A stretch of DNA of 64,000 nucleotides from Bradyrhizobium sp. 141 (GCF_023074055.1 NZ_JADPKR010000062.1:62001-126000); one strand, 5' to 3'. Shown: positions 33,700 through 42,657, counted from the stretch's first letter. Made by a program: numbers and translations. The notes: generated by a model not told the origin, from the sequence alone.

Positions 33700-34757
33700 G
33701 CGGTCTTCTCCCTGGGCGCTCGGCTATGGCCTGAACCCGGTATCGCCATGTAGCACGCGGCCTCGTGGCCCATTCTATCGAGCGCGGTGAGCTTTGGTGT
33801 CGCATTTGCGCAGAGCGGCTCCGCAAACGGGCAACGGGTGTGGAAGCGGCAACCCGAGGGCGGATCGATCGGATTGGGCGGATCGCCCGTGATCGGCGGC
33901 GTCTCGGTGCGCCTGTCGGGGTCGGAGGACGGCATCGCAGCAAGAAGTGCGCGCGTGTAGGGATGCGCTGGACTATCCCAGACCTGGTCGACCGGACCCA
34001 GCTCGACGACCTCGCCGAGATACATCACCAGCACGCGATTCGAGATGTAGCGGACGACGTTGAGGTCGTGGCTGATGAACAGATAGGTCAGGCCGAACTC
34101 GCGCTTGAGATCGGCCAGGAGATTGAGCACCTGCGCCTCGACGGATTTGTCGAGCGCGGAGACGGCTTCATCCAGGATCACCAGCCTTGGCGACAACGCC
34201 AGTGCTCGCGCGATGTTGACCCGCTGGCGCTGACCGCCGGAGATCTCGTGCGGATAGCGGCTCGCGAAATTTTCCGGGCGAAGACCGACCTTGCCGAGCA
34301 GCTCGCGCGCGAGGGTGCGCGCCGCGCCGTCGGCCATGCCGTGGACCTTGGGGCCGAACGCGATCGATTCCTCGATCGTCAGGCGCGGATTGAGCGAGGC
34401 GTAGGAGTCCTGGAACACCATCTGCATGCCCCGGCGCAGCTCGCGCAGCGACAGCGACTGCCCCACGGTCATGCCGTCATAGATGATGTCGCCGGTATCG
34501 CGCGGCATCAGATGCATCAGCAGCCGCGCCGTGGTCGACTTGCCGCAGCCGGATTCGCCGACGATGCCGACGGTCTCGCCCTTGGCAACAGTGAAGGAGA
34601 CACTGTCAACGGCGCGCACGGTTCGTTTGGCGGCGAACAGCCCGCCACGCACCGGAAAATGCTTGGTCAGCCCGTTGACCTGCAGCAGCGGCTGCGCGAC
34701 GCCGCCGACGTCCTCGACCTGCTCCAGCATTTCGACGGATGTATTGTTCTCGCTCAT
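33696..34757 (-). CDS. Oligo/dipeptide ABC transporter ATP-binding protein (DppF-like)
   Basis: A 353-residue ATPase. Walker A is GESGCGKSTTARLLM, the signature ISGGQRQRVNIARALALSPR, and Walker B LVILDEAVSALD, with Ala in place of the usual Pro after Glu. ISHDLNVVRYI is the H-loop. The C-terminal HPYTRALLAAMPSSDP and GCRFHTRCPFAEPLC stretches define the DppF/OppF class. An unusual N-terminal leader of about 25 residues precedes LLQVNGLTKHFPVRGG. It follows the permease gene by 3 bp and overlaps the AtzG-like gene by 4 nt. Confidence 0.9.
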   Translation of the reverse strand: MSENNTSVEMLEQVEDVGGVAQPLLQVNGLTKHFPVRGGLFAAKRTVRAVDSVSFTVAKGETVGIVGESGCGKSTTARLLMHLMPRDTGDIIYDGMTVGQSLSLRELRRGMQMVFQDSYASLNPRLTIEESIAFGPKVHGMADGAARTLARELLGKVGLRPENFASRYPHEISGGQRQRVNIARALALSPRLVILDEAVSALDKSVEAQVLNLLADLKREFGLTYLFISHDLNVVRYISNRVLVMYLGEVVELGPVDQVWDSPAHPYTRALLAAMPSSDPDRRTETPPITGDPPNPIDPPSGCRFHTRCPFAEPLCANATPKLTALDRMGHEAACYMAIPGSGHSRAPREKTA

Positions 34758-34760
34758 GGC

Positions 34761-35663
34761 CTAGTTCCTGATGTCCATGGCGCTGCGCAGGCCGTCCGAG
34801 AGCAGATTGAAGCAGATCGAGACCGCGAAGATCATCGCGCCCGGCAATGCTGCGACCCAGGGATTGACGTAGATCGCGGTCCGCAAGGTGTTCAGCATCA
34901 ACCCCCATTCCGGCTCCGGCGGCTTGGTGCCGAGACCGAGGAAGGAAAGACCGGCGGCCAGGATCATCGAGACTGAAATGAGACTGGTGGCATAGACGAA
35001 AATCGACCCCAGCACGTTGCCGAGAATGTGCACGCGCATGATGGTGAAGGGCCCGGCGCCGGAGGCACGCGCGGCCTCGACGAAATCCATGTTGCGCACG
35101 CCCGTCGTGACGCTCTCGGCGACGCGGGTGATCTGCGGCACGAACACCACCGTCAACGACACGATGGAATTGAGGATACCGGCCCCGAGTGCGCCGGAGA
35201 TCGCGATCGCCAGCAGCACCGACGGGAAGGCATAGAACACGTCGATCGTGCGCATAATCGCCGTGTTGAGCTTGCCGCCGACATAGCCGGCAACGAGGCC
35301 GAGCGAGGTGCCGATGCAGAAGGCGAGGATCACGGGCAGGATGCCGATGACCAGCGACAGCCGTCCGCCATAGATCAGCCGCGCCAGCATGTCGCGGCCG
35401 AGCTCGTCGGTCCCGAGCGGGTAGCCCGCGGTGCCGATATGGCGCAGGCGGCGGATCATCGAGCCCTTGTAGGGATCCTCCAGACCCAGCCATGGCGCGA
35501 GGATCGCCGAGAGGAAGATCAGCAGCAGCACCAGCGCGCAGGCCATGCTGACCTTGTCGCGCGTGATGCGGCGGCCGACGGTCGCCCAATAACCGCGCGC
35601 CTTGGTCGCGGGCGCGGCCTGGAGCGCGGCGTCGCTGGTCGCAGACAATGGAAGCTCGCTCAT
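34761..35663 (-). CDS. Dipeptide-type ABC transporter permease (DppC-like)
   Basis: A 300-residue inner-membrane permease with an N-terminal cytoplasmic leader, then KVSMACALVLLLIFLSAILA as the first helix. GTDELGRDMLARLIYGGRLS is the DppC/OppC motif. The EAA loop is ARASGAGPFTIMRVHILGNV (ATP-domain contact), and AAGLSFLGLGTKPPEPEWGL is the classical C-terminal motif. It forms the channel with the DppB-like permease, whose gene ends 4 bp upstream. Confidence 0.92.
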   Translation of the reverse strand: MSELPLSATSDAALQAAPATKARGYWATVGRRITRDKVSMACALVLLLIFLSAILAPWLGLEDPYKGSMIRRLRHIGTAGYPLGTDELGRDMLARLIYGGRLSLVIGILPVILAFCIGTSLGLVAGYVGGKLNTAIMRTIDVFYAFPSVLLAIAISGALGAGILNSIVSLTVVFVPQITRVAESVTTGVRNMDFVEAARASGAGPFTIMRVHILGNVLGSIFVYATSLISVSMILAAGLSFLGLGTKPPEPEWGLMLNTLRTAIYVNPWVAALPGAMIFAVSICFNLLSDGLRSAMDIRN

Positions 35664-35667
35664 CCCG

Positions 35668-36621
35668 CTAGCCCCGCTTGATACGCGGGTCGATCGCGGC
35701 TTGCGCGATGTCGACCAGGAGATTGAGGAAGACGAAGAACAGCGCCAGGATCAGGATCGTGCCCTGCAGCAGCGGCAGATCGCGCTGGAAGATCGCCGAG
35801 TTGAGCAGGAAGCCCGAGCCCGGCCAGGAGAACACAGTCTCGATCAGGATCGAGCCGCCGAGCATATAGCCGAGTTGAAGCCCCATCACGGCGAGTGCGG
35901 TGGGGGCGGCATTCTTGATGACGTGGCGGAATACGCCGCGCTCGTGCAGACCCTTGGCGCGCAAGGCCTCGACGAAGTCCTGGCTGAGGATATCACCGGT
36001 GAGCGCACGCACGGTGCGGGTGACGATGCCCATCGGAATCACCGACGTCGTAATCGCCGGCAATACGAGATATTTCAGGTGGTCCCAGTCCCAGGCCCAG
36101 GAGTTGGAGCCGTTCGGCCCGGCACCGACCGCGGGCAGCCAGTTCAGCTGCACCGAGAAGATGATGACGAGCACCATGCCGAGCCAGTAATGCGGCACGG
36201 AGACGCCGGCGATGGCAAAGGAGGTCGCGACCTTGTCGATCCAGGTCTCGCGGAAATAGCCGGCGATCAGGCCGAGCAGGATGCCCATGGTGAAGCCGAT
36301 GATCGCGGCGGCGATCGCCAGCGTGACGGTGTTGCCGACCGCGCGCATGACTTCGGCAAGCACGGGGCGGCCGGTGGCGATGGAATTGCCGAGGTCGCCA
36401 TGAAGGGCGCGGAGCAACCAAAGCCCGAACTGCACCGGCAGCGGGCGGTCGAAGCCATAGGCGGTACGCAGCTGCGCGGCAAGCTCCTGCGAGGCGTCGG
36501 CCGGCAGCACGGCGACCAGCGGATCGCCAGGCGTGATGTGCACGAGCAGGAAGCACACCAGCGCCACGCTGATGACGATCGGAATGACATAGACAATGCG
36601 TCTGGCGATATAGGCGAGCAC
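35668..36621 (-). CDS. Dipeptide-type ABC transporter permease (DppB-like)
   Basis: A 317-residue inner-membrane permease. The first helix IARRIVYVIPIVISVALVCF, the periplasmic HITPGDPLVAVL (DppB signature), and the EAA loop DFVEALRAKGLHERGVFRHV define the family. The C-terminus TVFSWPGSGFLLNSAIFQRD is also family-typical. The start codon is GTG 36621, giving the usual (M)LAYIARR N-terminus. Together with the DppC-like partner it builds the membrane pore. A 194-bp spacer with repeats separates it from the binding-protein gene upstream. Confidence 0.92.
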   Translation of the reverse strand: MLAYIARRIVYVIPIVISVALVCFLLVHITPGDPLVAVLPADASQELAAQLRTAYGFDRPLPVQFGLWLLRALHGDLGNSIATGRPVLAEVMRAVGNTVTLAIAAAIIGFTMGILLGLIAGYFRETWIDKVATSFAIAGVSVPHYWLGMVLVIIFSVQLNWLPAVGAGPNGSNSWAWDWDHLKYLVLPAITTSVIPMGIVTRTVRALTGDILSQDFVEALRAKGLHERGVFRHVIKNAAPTALAVMGLQLGYMLGGSILIETVFSWPGSGFLLNSAIFQRDLPLLQGTILILALFFVFLNLLVDIAQAAIDPRIKRG

Positions 36622-36639
36622 GTTGTTTCTTTTTCTTCC

Positions 36640-36796
36640 CTTCTCCCCTTGTGGGAGAAGGTGGCGCGAAGCGCCGGATGAGGGGTTCTATCCGCGGAGA
36701 TTATTGCATCGATGGAGGGGTCAGCTCCCGCGGAGAGAGACCCCTCACCCGGCTTCGCTGTCGCGAAGCCACCCTCTCCCACAGGGGGAGAGGGTG
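36640..36796. repeat. CTTCTCCCCTTGTGGGAGAA repeat block, copy 2
   Basis: CTTCTCCCCTTGTGGGAGAA is a hairpin at the left. GATGAGGGGTTCTATC and GACCCCTCACCCGGC are complementary inside, and CCCTCTCCCACAGGGGGAGA then GGGT is a second hairpin. It lies within the operon between the SBP and permease genes, so it may partially terminate and lower permease expression relative to the SBP. Confidence 0.75.
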
Positions 36797-36815
36797 CACT
36801 GAGCAAGCCGATAGA

Positions 36816-38474
36816 CTACTGCGCGATCGACACCAGCGAGAAGTCGATGAACCAGCTCTTCGGCTGTACGACGCCTGTCACCTTCGGGCTCATGGCGCGC
36901 GGGCCGACGTCGTGGGCGACGTAGAGGAAGGCCGCATCGTCGACCGAAGCCGCGTGCAGCTCGGCGAGCGCGGCGTCACGCGCGGCGGGGTCGAAGGTCT
37001 GGCGCGCCTTCTTCACCAGCTCGTCGAACTTGGGCTCGTTGATGAAACCCCAATTGTTCGAAACCGGCGCCGCCATGCCCGACTGCAGGAAGCGCACCAG
37101 CGCGAAGAACGGATCCATTGCCGCATAGGTGACGTTGGTCGCGTTGGCGCCGTTGGCGCTGGGGTCCTTGGCGCCGCGGCGCCAGTTGGTGAACAGCGTA
37201 TTCCATTCGATGACATCGAGCTTCACATCGAAATAGCACTCGGCGAGGGCCTGCTGGAGATATTCGTTCATCGGCAAAGGCTGCATCTGGCCCGAGCCCG
37301 AGGCGGAGGTCTGCGTCTTTACCGTCAGCTTCTTGTTGGGGCCGAAACCGGCCTCCTGCATCAGCTTTTGCGCAGCTGCCTTGTCATACTTGATCTCGAA
37401 GGCTGGCTTGCCGCGCCAGGGATGGCCGGGCTCGAAGGTGCCGGTCGCGGGCACCATCAGGCCGGCGAGCAGGCCGTCCTTGAGGCCTTCGCGATCAATG
37501 CAGAGATTCGCTGCCTTGCGCACGCGGATGTCGTTCCAGGGCGAACCCTCGATGCGCGAGAACTGCCACGGCCAGACATGGGGCTGCTCATTGGCGTAGA
37601 GCTTGAAGCCGCGCTGCTTCAATTCGGGCAGCGCGTCCGGCGCAGGTGCCTCGACCCAATCGACCTGTCCGGAGAGCAGCGCCGCGGTGCGCGCGTTTGC
37701 CTCCGGCATCGGCAAGAGCACCATCTTGTCGACCTTGGGCACACGCGCCTTGTCCCAATAGCTCGCGTTCTTCACGAGCTCGAGCCGCTCGCGCGGCGTG
37801 AAGCTCGCCATTTTCCACGGACCGGTGCCCGCGGCGTCCTTGGCAAACGCAGTCCATGCGGCCTGCGATTTGGCCTTGGCATCAGCCCCTTCCGCCTTGT
37901 CATAGAAATGCTGCCACTTCCCCGGGCTCGCCATGAACAAATTGGTGAGGTTGATCGGCAGGAAGCTGTCGGGCTCCTTGGTGGTGAGCTCGACCGTCAT
38001 ATCGTCGATCTTCTTGGCGGAGGCCAGCGTCGGCATGCGCGAGGCCGTGACGCCGACCTGGCTGGCGTCGAATTGCGGCGCATCCTGCTTCAAGACCTTC
38101 TCGACGTTCCACACCACGGCGTCAGCATTGAACGGCGAGCCGTCGTGGAAAGTCACGCCGGGGCGTAGCTTGAAGACCCACTTGGTCTTGTCGACATCAT
38201 CGACCTTCCACTCGGTGGCAAGGCCGGGAATGACCACGCTCGCCTTGTCGGCGGAGGACAGGTCCCAGCCGGTCAGCGCGTCATACATGGTGAGGCCGGT
38301 GAAGCGATTGCCTTCAAAACCCTGATCCGGCTGGCCCAGGGTGCGCGGAATATCGGCAGCGGTCATGCCGATGCGCAGCACGGTCTCCGCGCTGGCGACG
38401 CGCGGCCATGCAGCGGCAGTCGTTAGAGCGAGCACCGCGATCAATGCCGCGCGCGTGTTCTTCTTAGTAAGCAT
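36816..38474 (-). CDS. ABC transporter substrate-binding protein, family 5 (paralogue A)
   Basis: A 552-residue periplasmic binding protein of the peptide/nickel family. The signal peptide MLTKKNTRAALIAVLALTTA ends near ASA-ET. The SBP_bac_5 signature is around PGLATEWKVDDVDKTKWVFK and FHDGSPFNADAVVWNVEKVL. It is first in the operon with the two permeases, two ATPases and the AtzG/amidase pair. It shares long stretches with the divergently transcribed gene at 38675, so the two are duplicates. AAGGA precedes the ATG. A sigma-54-like promoter lies 49-64 bp before the start codon. Confidence 0.92.
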   Translation of the reverse strand: MLTKKNTRAALIAVLALTTAAAWPRVASAETVLRIGMTAADIPRTLGQPDQGFEGNRFTGLTMYDALTGWDLSSADKASVVIPGLATEWKVDDVDKTKWVFKLRPGVTFHDGSPFNADAVVWNVEKVLKQDAPQFDASQVGVTASRMPTLASAKKIDDMTVELTTKEPDSFLPINLTNLFMASPGKWQHFYDKAEGADAKAKSQAAWTAFAKDAAGTGPWKMASFTPRERLELVKNASYWDKARVPKVDKMVLLPMPEANARTAALLSGQVDWVEAPAPDALPELKQRGFKLYANEQPHVWPWQFSRIEGSPWNDIRVRKAANLCIDREGLKDGLLAGLMVPATGTFEPGHPWRGKPAFEIKYDKAAAQKLMQEAGFGPNKKLTVKTQTSASGSGQMQPLPMNEYLQQALAECYFDVKLDVIEWNTLFTNWRRGAKDPSANGANATNVTYAAMDPFFALVRFLQSGMAAPVSNNWGFINEPKFDELVKKARQTFDPAARDAALAELHAASVDDAAFLYVAHDVGPRAMSPKVTGVVQPKSWFIDFSLVSIAQ

Positions 38475-38522
38475 CGCCTCAATCCTTTTCCGGCTTCGAT
38501 GACTATTTTTGATGCAATCGTA

Positions 38523-38538
38523 TGCAATGGCTATGCCA
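38523..38538 (-). promoter_or_regulatory. Sigma-54 (-24/-12) promoter for the SBP-permease-amidase operon
   Basis: On the minus strand the sequence is TGGCATAGCCATTGCA: GG and GC separated by exactly 10 bases, with TGGCA and TTGCA consensus halves. The transcription start is predicted near 38512, 38 bp before the ATG at 38474. Confidence 0.72.
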
Positions 38539-38560
38539 AAGAGAAACTTATTCTGCCATT

Positions 38561-38576
38561 TGTCACTGCGACGACA
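38561..38576. promoter_or_regulatory. TGT-N10-ACA element, NifA-type upstream activator site
   Basis: TGTCACTGCGACGACA fits TGT-N10-ACA exactly and extends to a TTGTC-N8-GACAA inverted repeat (38560-38577). It is shared by two divergent sigma-54-like promoters, centred near -57 and -82 from their predicted starts. It is a short motif, so a chance match is possible. Confidence 0.45.
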
Positions 38577-38601
38577 AGTCCTTGTGGCCCGCGCGCGGGT
38601 A

Positions 38602-38614
38602 AGCGCATTGCGCT
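38602..38614. promoter_or_regulatory. AGCGCA-T-TGCGCT palindrome near the plus-strand sigma-54 site
   Basis: Perfect 6-bp arms around one base, 8 bp upstream of the plus-strand -24 box. CCCGCGCGCGGG at 38588-38599 is a second perfect palindrome. Either could be a regulator site; neither matches a consensus I recognise. Confidence 0.4.
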
Positions 38615-38622
38615 GCCTATTC

Positions 38623-38638
38623 TGGCATCAAGATTGCA
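38623..38638 (+). promoter_or_regulatory. Sigma-54 (-24/-12) promoter for the divergent SBP gene
   Basis: TGGCATCAAGATTGCA has GG-N10-GC with TGGCA and TTGCA halves. The start is predicted near 38650, 25 bp before ATG 38675, and GGGAG at 38661-38665 follows as the ribosome site. It mirrors the minus-strand match at 38523-38538. Confidence 0.72.
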
Positions 38639-38674
38639 GGTTCGGCTCCGAAATTCCGTTGGGAGCTTTGGGCC

Positions 38675-40270
38675 ATGGGTCTTCGATTATCGACTTGTCT
38701 CGCCGTGCTTGCGCTGGCGTTGTCCGCAATCTCGGCGCGCGCCGAAACGGTGGTGCGCTACGGCATCTCGATGGCGGATATCCCGCTGACGACGGGGCAG
38801 CCCGATCGCGGCGCCGGCGCCTATCAGTTCACCGCGTACACGATCTACGATCCCTTGGTGGCCTGGGAGATGGACGTCGCCGACCGTCCCGGCAAGCTGG
38901 TGCCGGGTCTGGCGACCGAGTGGAAGGTCGACGATGCCGACAAGACCAAATGGCGCTTCACGCTTCGTAAGGGCGTCAAATTTCACGACGGCAGCGAGTT
39001 CAATGCCGATGCGGTGATCTGGAATCTGGACAAGGTGCTCAACGACAAGGCGCCGCAATTCGACAAGCGGCAGAGCGCGCAGGTGAAGACCCGCCTGCCA
39101 TCGGTCGCAAGCTACGCCAAGATCGACGATTTCACGGTTGAGATCACCACCAAGACGGTCGATTCCTTCTTCCCCTATCAGATGCTGTGGTTCCTGGTGT
39201 CGAGCCCCGCGCAATACGACAAGCTCGGCAAGGATTGGGACAAGTTCGCCAGCCAGCCTTCCGGTACCGGCCCGTTCAAGTTGACAAAACTGGTGCCGCG
39301 CGAGCTCGCTGAGCTCTCCAAGAATCCGGACTATTGGAACAAGAAGCGCATTCCCAAGGCCGACAAGATCGTGCTGGTGCCGATGCCGGAAGCGCTGGCG
39401 CGCACCAATGCGCTGCTTGCGGGGCAAGTCGATCTGATCGAGACGCCGGCACCGGATGCCGTGCCGCAGCTCAAGGCCGCGGGCATGAAGCTCGTCGACA
39501 ACGTCACGCCTCATGTCTGGAATTATCATCTCAGCGTGCTGCCGGGCTCGCCCTGGACCGATATCCGCCTGCGCAAAGCGCTGAATCTCGCGATCGACCG
39601 CGAAGCGGTGGTGGGCTTGATGAATGGCCTCGCGAAACCCGCCAAGGGCCAGGTCGACTCGTCAAGCCCATGGTTTGGCAAGCCGAGCTTCGAGCTGAAA
39701 TACGATCTCGCTGCGGCGAAGAAGCTGGTCGAGGAGGCCGGCTATTCAAAAGCAAAACCGCTGAAGGCGACCTTCATCATCGCGCAGGGCGGCACCGGTC
39801 AGATGCTGTCGCTGCCGATGAACGAATTCTTGCAGCAGAGCTTCAAGGAGATCGGCATCGACATCGACTTCAAGGTGGTCGAGCTCGAGACGCTCTACAC
39901 GCACTGGCGCAAGGGCGCGGCCGACGAGATCAACGCCGGCATCACCGCCAACAACATCGCCTATGTCACGTCGGATCCGCTTTACGCCATCGTCCGCTTC
40001 TTCCATTCAGGCCAGATCGCGCCCGTTGGCGTCAACTGGGGCGGCTACAAGAACCCTGAGGTCGACGCGCTGATCGACAAGGCCAAGCAAACCTTCGATG
40101 CCGCCAAACAGGACGAGCTGCTGGCACAGGCGCATGCGCTGATCGTGGACGATGCCGCGCTGGTCTGGGTCGTCCACGACACCAACCCGCACGCGCTGTC
40201 GCCGAAAGTGAAGCAGTTCGTGCAGGCGCAGCACTGGTTTCAGGATTTGACGACGATCGGGATGGAGTGA
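38675..40270 (+). CDS. ABC transporter substrate-binding protein, family 5 (paralogue B)
   Basis: A 531-residue periplasmic binding protein. The signal peptide MGLRLSTCLAVLALALSAIS ends near ARA-ET. PGLATEWKVDDADKTKWRFT and FHDGSEFNADAVIWNLDKVL nearly repeat the paralogue at 36816-38474. NLAIDREAVVGLMNGLAKPA is the conserved lobe-2 helix of family 5. No permease follows it, so it probably docks to the DppBC-like permeases of the divergent operon and widens their substrate range. It is followed by a large palindromic repeat. Confidence 0.92.
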   Translation: MGLRLSTCLAVLALALSAISARAETVVRYGISMADIPLTTGQPDRGAGAYQFTAYTIYDPLVAWEMDVADRPGKLVPGLATEWKVDDADKTKWRFTLRKGVKFHDGSEFNADAVIWNLDKVLNDKAPQFDKRQSAQVKTRLPSVASYAKIDDFTVEITTKTVDSFFPYQMLWFLVSSPAQYDKLGKDWDKFASQPSGTGPFKLTKLVPRELAELSKNPDYWNKKRIPKADKIVLVPMPEALARTNALLAGQVDLIETPAPDAVPQLKAAGMKLVDNVTPHVWNYHLSVLPGSPWTDIRLRKALNLAIDREAVVGLMNGLAKPAKGQVDSSSPWFGKPSFELKYDLAAAKKLVEEAGYSKAKPLKATFIIAQGGTGQMLSLPMNEFLQQSFKEIGIDIDFKVVELETLYTHWRKGAADEINAGITANNIAYVTSDPLYAIVRFFHSGQIAPVGVNWGGYKNPEVDALIDKAKQTFDAAKQDELLAQAHALIVDDAALVWVVHDTNPHALSPKVKQFVQAQHWFQDLTTIGME

Positions 40271-40292
40271 GGGGGGAGCGCCGGACACCGCT

Positions 40293-40407
40293 GCCGTAGG
40301 GTGGGCAAAGCGACTTGTCCGCCGTAGCTCGAAGAGCGAAGCCCACCATCAGAGCGCGATGAGAGAAATGGTGGGCACGGCGCTTTGCGCCTTTGCCCAT
40401 CCTACGG
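40293..40407. repeat. GTAGGGTGGGCAAAG inverted repeat, copy 4
   Basis: GCCGTAGGGTGGGCAAAGCG pairs with CGCCTTTGCCCATCCTACGG, with CCCACCATCAGAG and GAAATGGTGGGCACG inside. It lies between convergent genes and probably shapes both transcript ends. Confidence 0.78.
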
Positions 40408-40425
40408 GAGCGACGACGCGGCGCC

Positions 40426-42657
40426 CTACTTCGTCAGCAGCGCATACGCTCCGGTCCAGCCCTCGGCCGGTGGATTGAGTTGGAAATCCTTGATGCGGGC
40501 CTCATAGAGCTTGAACAGCTTTTCAAGCGTGTCGGCGTCTTCGCTGCGGCGGCCGCGTTCGATCGCATCCAGCGCGCCCTGCCAGTCGCGGCCCCGGTAG
40601 CAGCCGAGCATCTCGATGGTGATGTTGCGCAGGCGCTGGAAGGCGCCGGAATGCATCACGTCCTCACGGCCGGCGATGGCGTAGATCACCTCCGGCTCGG
40701 TCTTGCCCTTGACCATGATGAAGTCGAGCTCGAGGATCGCGAACTTGTCCTTGGCGGCGAGCGCGGTTCTGGATCCCACGATGATCGGAAAGCCGTATTC
40801 CTTCGACTGGCCTTCCAGGCGCGAGGCGAGGTTCACACTGTCGCCGAGCACCGAATAGTTCTTCTTCAGATCGGAGCCCATGTTGCCGACGACGCCGATG
40901 CCGGTGTTGAGGCCGATGCCGACATTGAGCGGAATATAGACATGGCCACCCTCGGCGGCCTCCTCCTCACGCTCCTTGTTGACTGCGTCGATCTGCTCCA
41001 GCATCTGGATCGCCGCCTCGCAGGCGTTGATCTCGTGCTCGGCATCGTCGAGCGGCGCGTTCCAGAACGCCATGATGGCGTCGCCCATGTATTTGTCGAT
41101 ATAGCCCTTGCGCTCGATGATCACGTCGGTCAGCGGCGTCAGAAAGCGGTTCATCAGCGCGATCAGGCCTTGAGGATCATGCTTGTAGCTCTCCGAGATC
41201 GTGGTGAAGCCGCGCACGTCCGAGAACATGATCGTCATCTCGCGCTCCTCGCCGCCGAGCACCAGCTTCTCCGGCGACTGGGCCAGCTGCTCGACCAGCA
41301 CCGGCGACATATATTGCGCGAACTGCCCGCGGATCTGCACGCGCTGGCGCTGCTCGCGCACGAAGCTGGCGAAGATCAGCGTCAGATAGACCGCCGTGGT
41401 CGAAAGCAGCGGATAGGTGAAGTCGATGAGGTAGCGGTACTGCGCATAGAAGAACCAGGACACTCCGACCAGGATGGCGGCGAAGGTCGCACCCGCGAGC
41501 ACCAGGCGCACCGGTCCGAGGTTCGGCGTGAAGATGATGACGAGCAGGCCGATGACGAGCGCGGCGAGCAATTCGACGCCCAGCGCGTAGTTCGGCTGAG
41601 AGATCACCGCGCCGCTCAGCACGCTCTCCAGCACCTGGGCATGGATCTCGACCCCCGGCATGGCCCGGGATACCGGCGTGGTCTTGATGTCGTTCAACCC
41701 GCCCGCGGAGGTGCCGACCAGCACCAGCTTACCGGCAAGCCTGGAAGCCGGCACGCTGTTGTCGAGCACGTCGACCGCGGAAACGTAGATCGAAGGATCC
41801 CGGCGCGCATAGTGCACCCAGAGCTGACCGTTCTTGTCGGTCGGAACTTCCACGCCTTTGAGGCGGATCGACCTGATGCCCGCCTTGTCCGTGCGGACCA
41901 GCAATGTCGGCGTGCCGGTGACGACGCGCAGGATCTCGAGGCTGAGCGAGGGCATGATGTTGCCCTGGGCGCGCATGATCATCGGCACGCGGCGGATCAA
42001 TCCATCACGCTCGGTCCGGATCGAGAACAAGCCGCGGCCGGCGGCTGTCTTTTCGATGATCGGCACGTTGCGGAGCAGGCCGGGGAATTCGAACAGGAAG
42101 CGCTCGGCCCCCTCCTCCCCGACCGTCGCCACGCCCGTGAACGGAAGCGATTTATCGAGTTCTGACAAGACCTCTGGAAGCCCGGTCTCGCCCAGCACGA
42201 CGCGCGAGCGCTTGATGGCGTCGGCGAGGACCTGGTCGTTGCTCGGCAGCTCACGCAGCTTGGCTCGGGTGGCATCGTCCAGATAGCGCATCTGGCTCGC
42301 AACCAGATCCGGGTTGAGCCGGTCGGGTTCGGAGAACACCACGTCGAAGCCGATCGCCACCGCGCCGCTGCCGGTGAGGTTCTGAATCAGATCGGCGATC
42401 CGCGTGCGCGGCCACGGCCACTGCCCGAGCCTCGCAAGGCTCTTGTCGTCGATGTCGACGATGACGACCGGCCGCGCCGCCTTGTGGCGCGGGTCGATCA
42501 GCTGGAACATATCGAAGGTGCGCAGCCGCAATTCCTGGATCGGCGGCGGATCCCAGAGGCGAGCGCCGGCAAACACGACCAGCAGCGCAAGGCACATCAG
42601 CCGCGCGAAGCCCAGCTTCCGGGCAAACCACCGCCGCAGGATCTTGAGACGCTTCAT
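40426..42657 (-). CDS. CHASE2-domain adenylate/guanylate cyclase
   Basis: A 743-residue class III nucleotide cyclase with a sensory module. There is an N-terminal helix, then an extracytoplasmic CHASE2 domain (about 45-350; VVIVDIDDKSLARLGQWPWP is characteristic), and three membrane helices (about 365-435, GVELLAALVIGLLVIIFTPN and following). The catalytic domain (about 490-690) has MTIMFSDVRGFTTISE with the metal Asp, GYIDKYMGDAIMAFWNAP with the second Asp, and YSVLGDSVNLASRLEG. It makes cAMP or cGMP in response to a periplasmic cue. It begins 77 bp after the giant FecR/VCBS gene on the same strand, so co-transcription is likely. Confidence 0.93.
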   Translation of the reverse strand: MKRLKILRRWFARKLGFARLMCLALLVVFAGARLWDPPPIQELRLRTFDMFQLIDPRHKAARPVVIVDIDDKSLARLGQWPWPRTRIADLIQNLTGSGAVAIGFDVVFSEPDRLNPDLVASQMRYLDDATRAKLRELPSNDQVLADAIKRSRVVLGETGLPEVLSELDKSLPFTGVATVGEEGAERFLFEFPGLLRNVPIIEKTAAGRGLFSIRTERDGLIRRVPMIMRAQGNIMPSLSLEILRVVTGTPTLLVRTDKAGIRSIRLKGVEVPTDKNGQLWVHYARRDPSIYVSAVDVLDNSVPASRLAGKLVLVGTSAGGLNDIKTTPVSRAMPGVEIHAQVLESVLSGAVISQPNYALGVELLAALVIGLLVIIFTPNLGPVRLVLAGATFAAILVGVSWFFYAQYRYLIDFTYPLLSTTAVYLTLIFASFVREQRQRVQIRGQFAQYMSPVLVEQLAQSPEKLVLGGEEREMTIMFSDVRGFTTISESYKHDPQGLIALMNRFLTPLTDVIIERKGYIDKYMGDAIMAFWNAPLDDAEHEINACEAAIQMLEQIDAVNKEREEEAAEGGHVYIPLNVGIGLNTGIGVVGNMGSDLKKNYSVLGDSVNLASRLEGQSKEYGFPIIVGSRTALAAKDKFAILELDFIMVKGKTEPEVIYAIAGREDVMHSGAFQRLRNITIEMLGCYRGRDWQGALDAIERGRRSEDADTLEKLFKLYEARIKDFQLNPPAEGWTGAYALLTK

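Noticed and set aside
38588..38599. CCCGCGCGCGGG as an NtrC site
   Set aside because: It does not fit the GCACC-N5-GGTGC consensus; GC-only palindromes of this length are common in such DNA.
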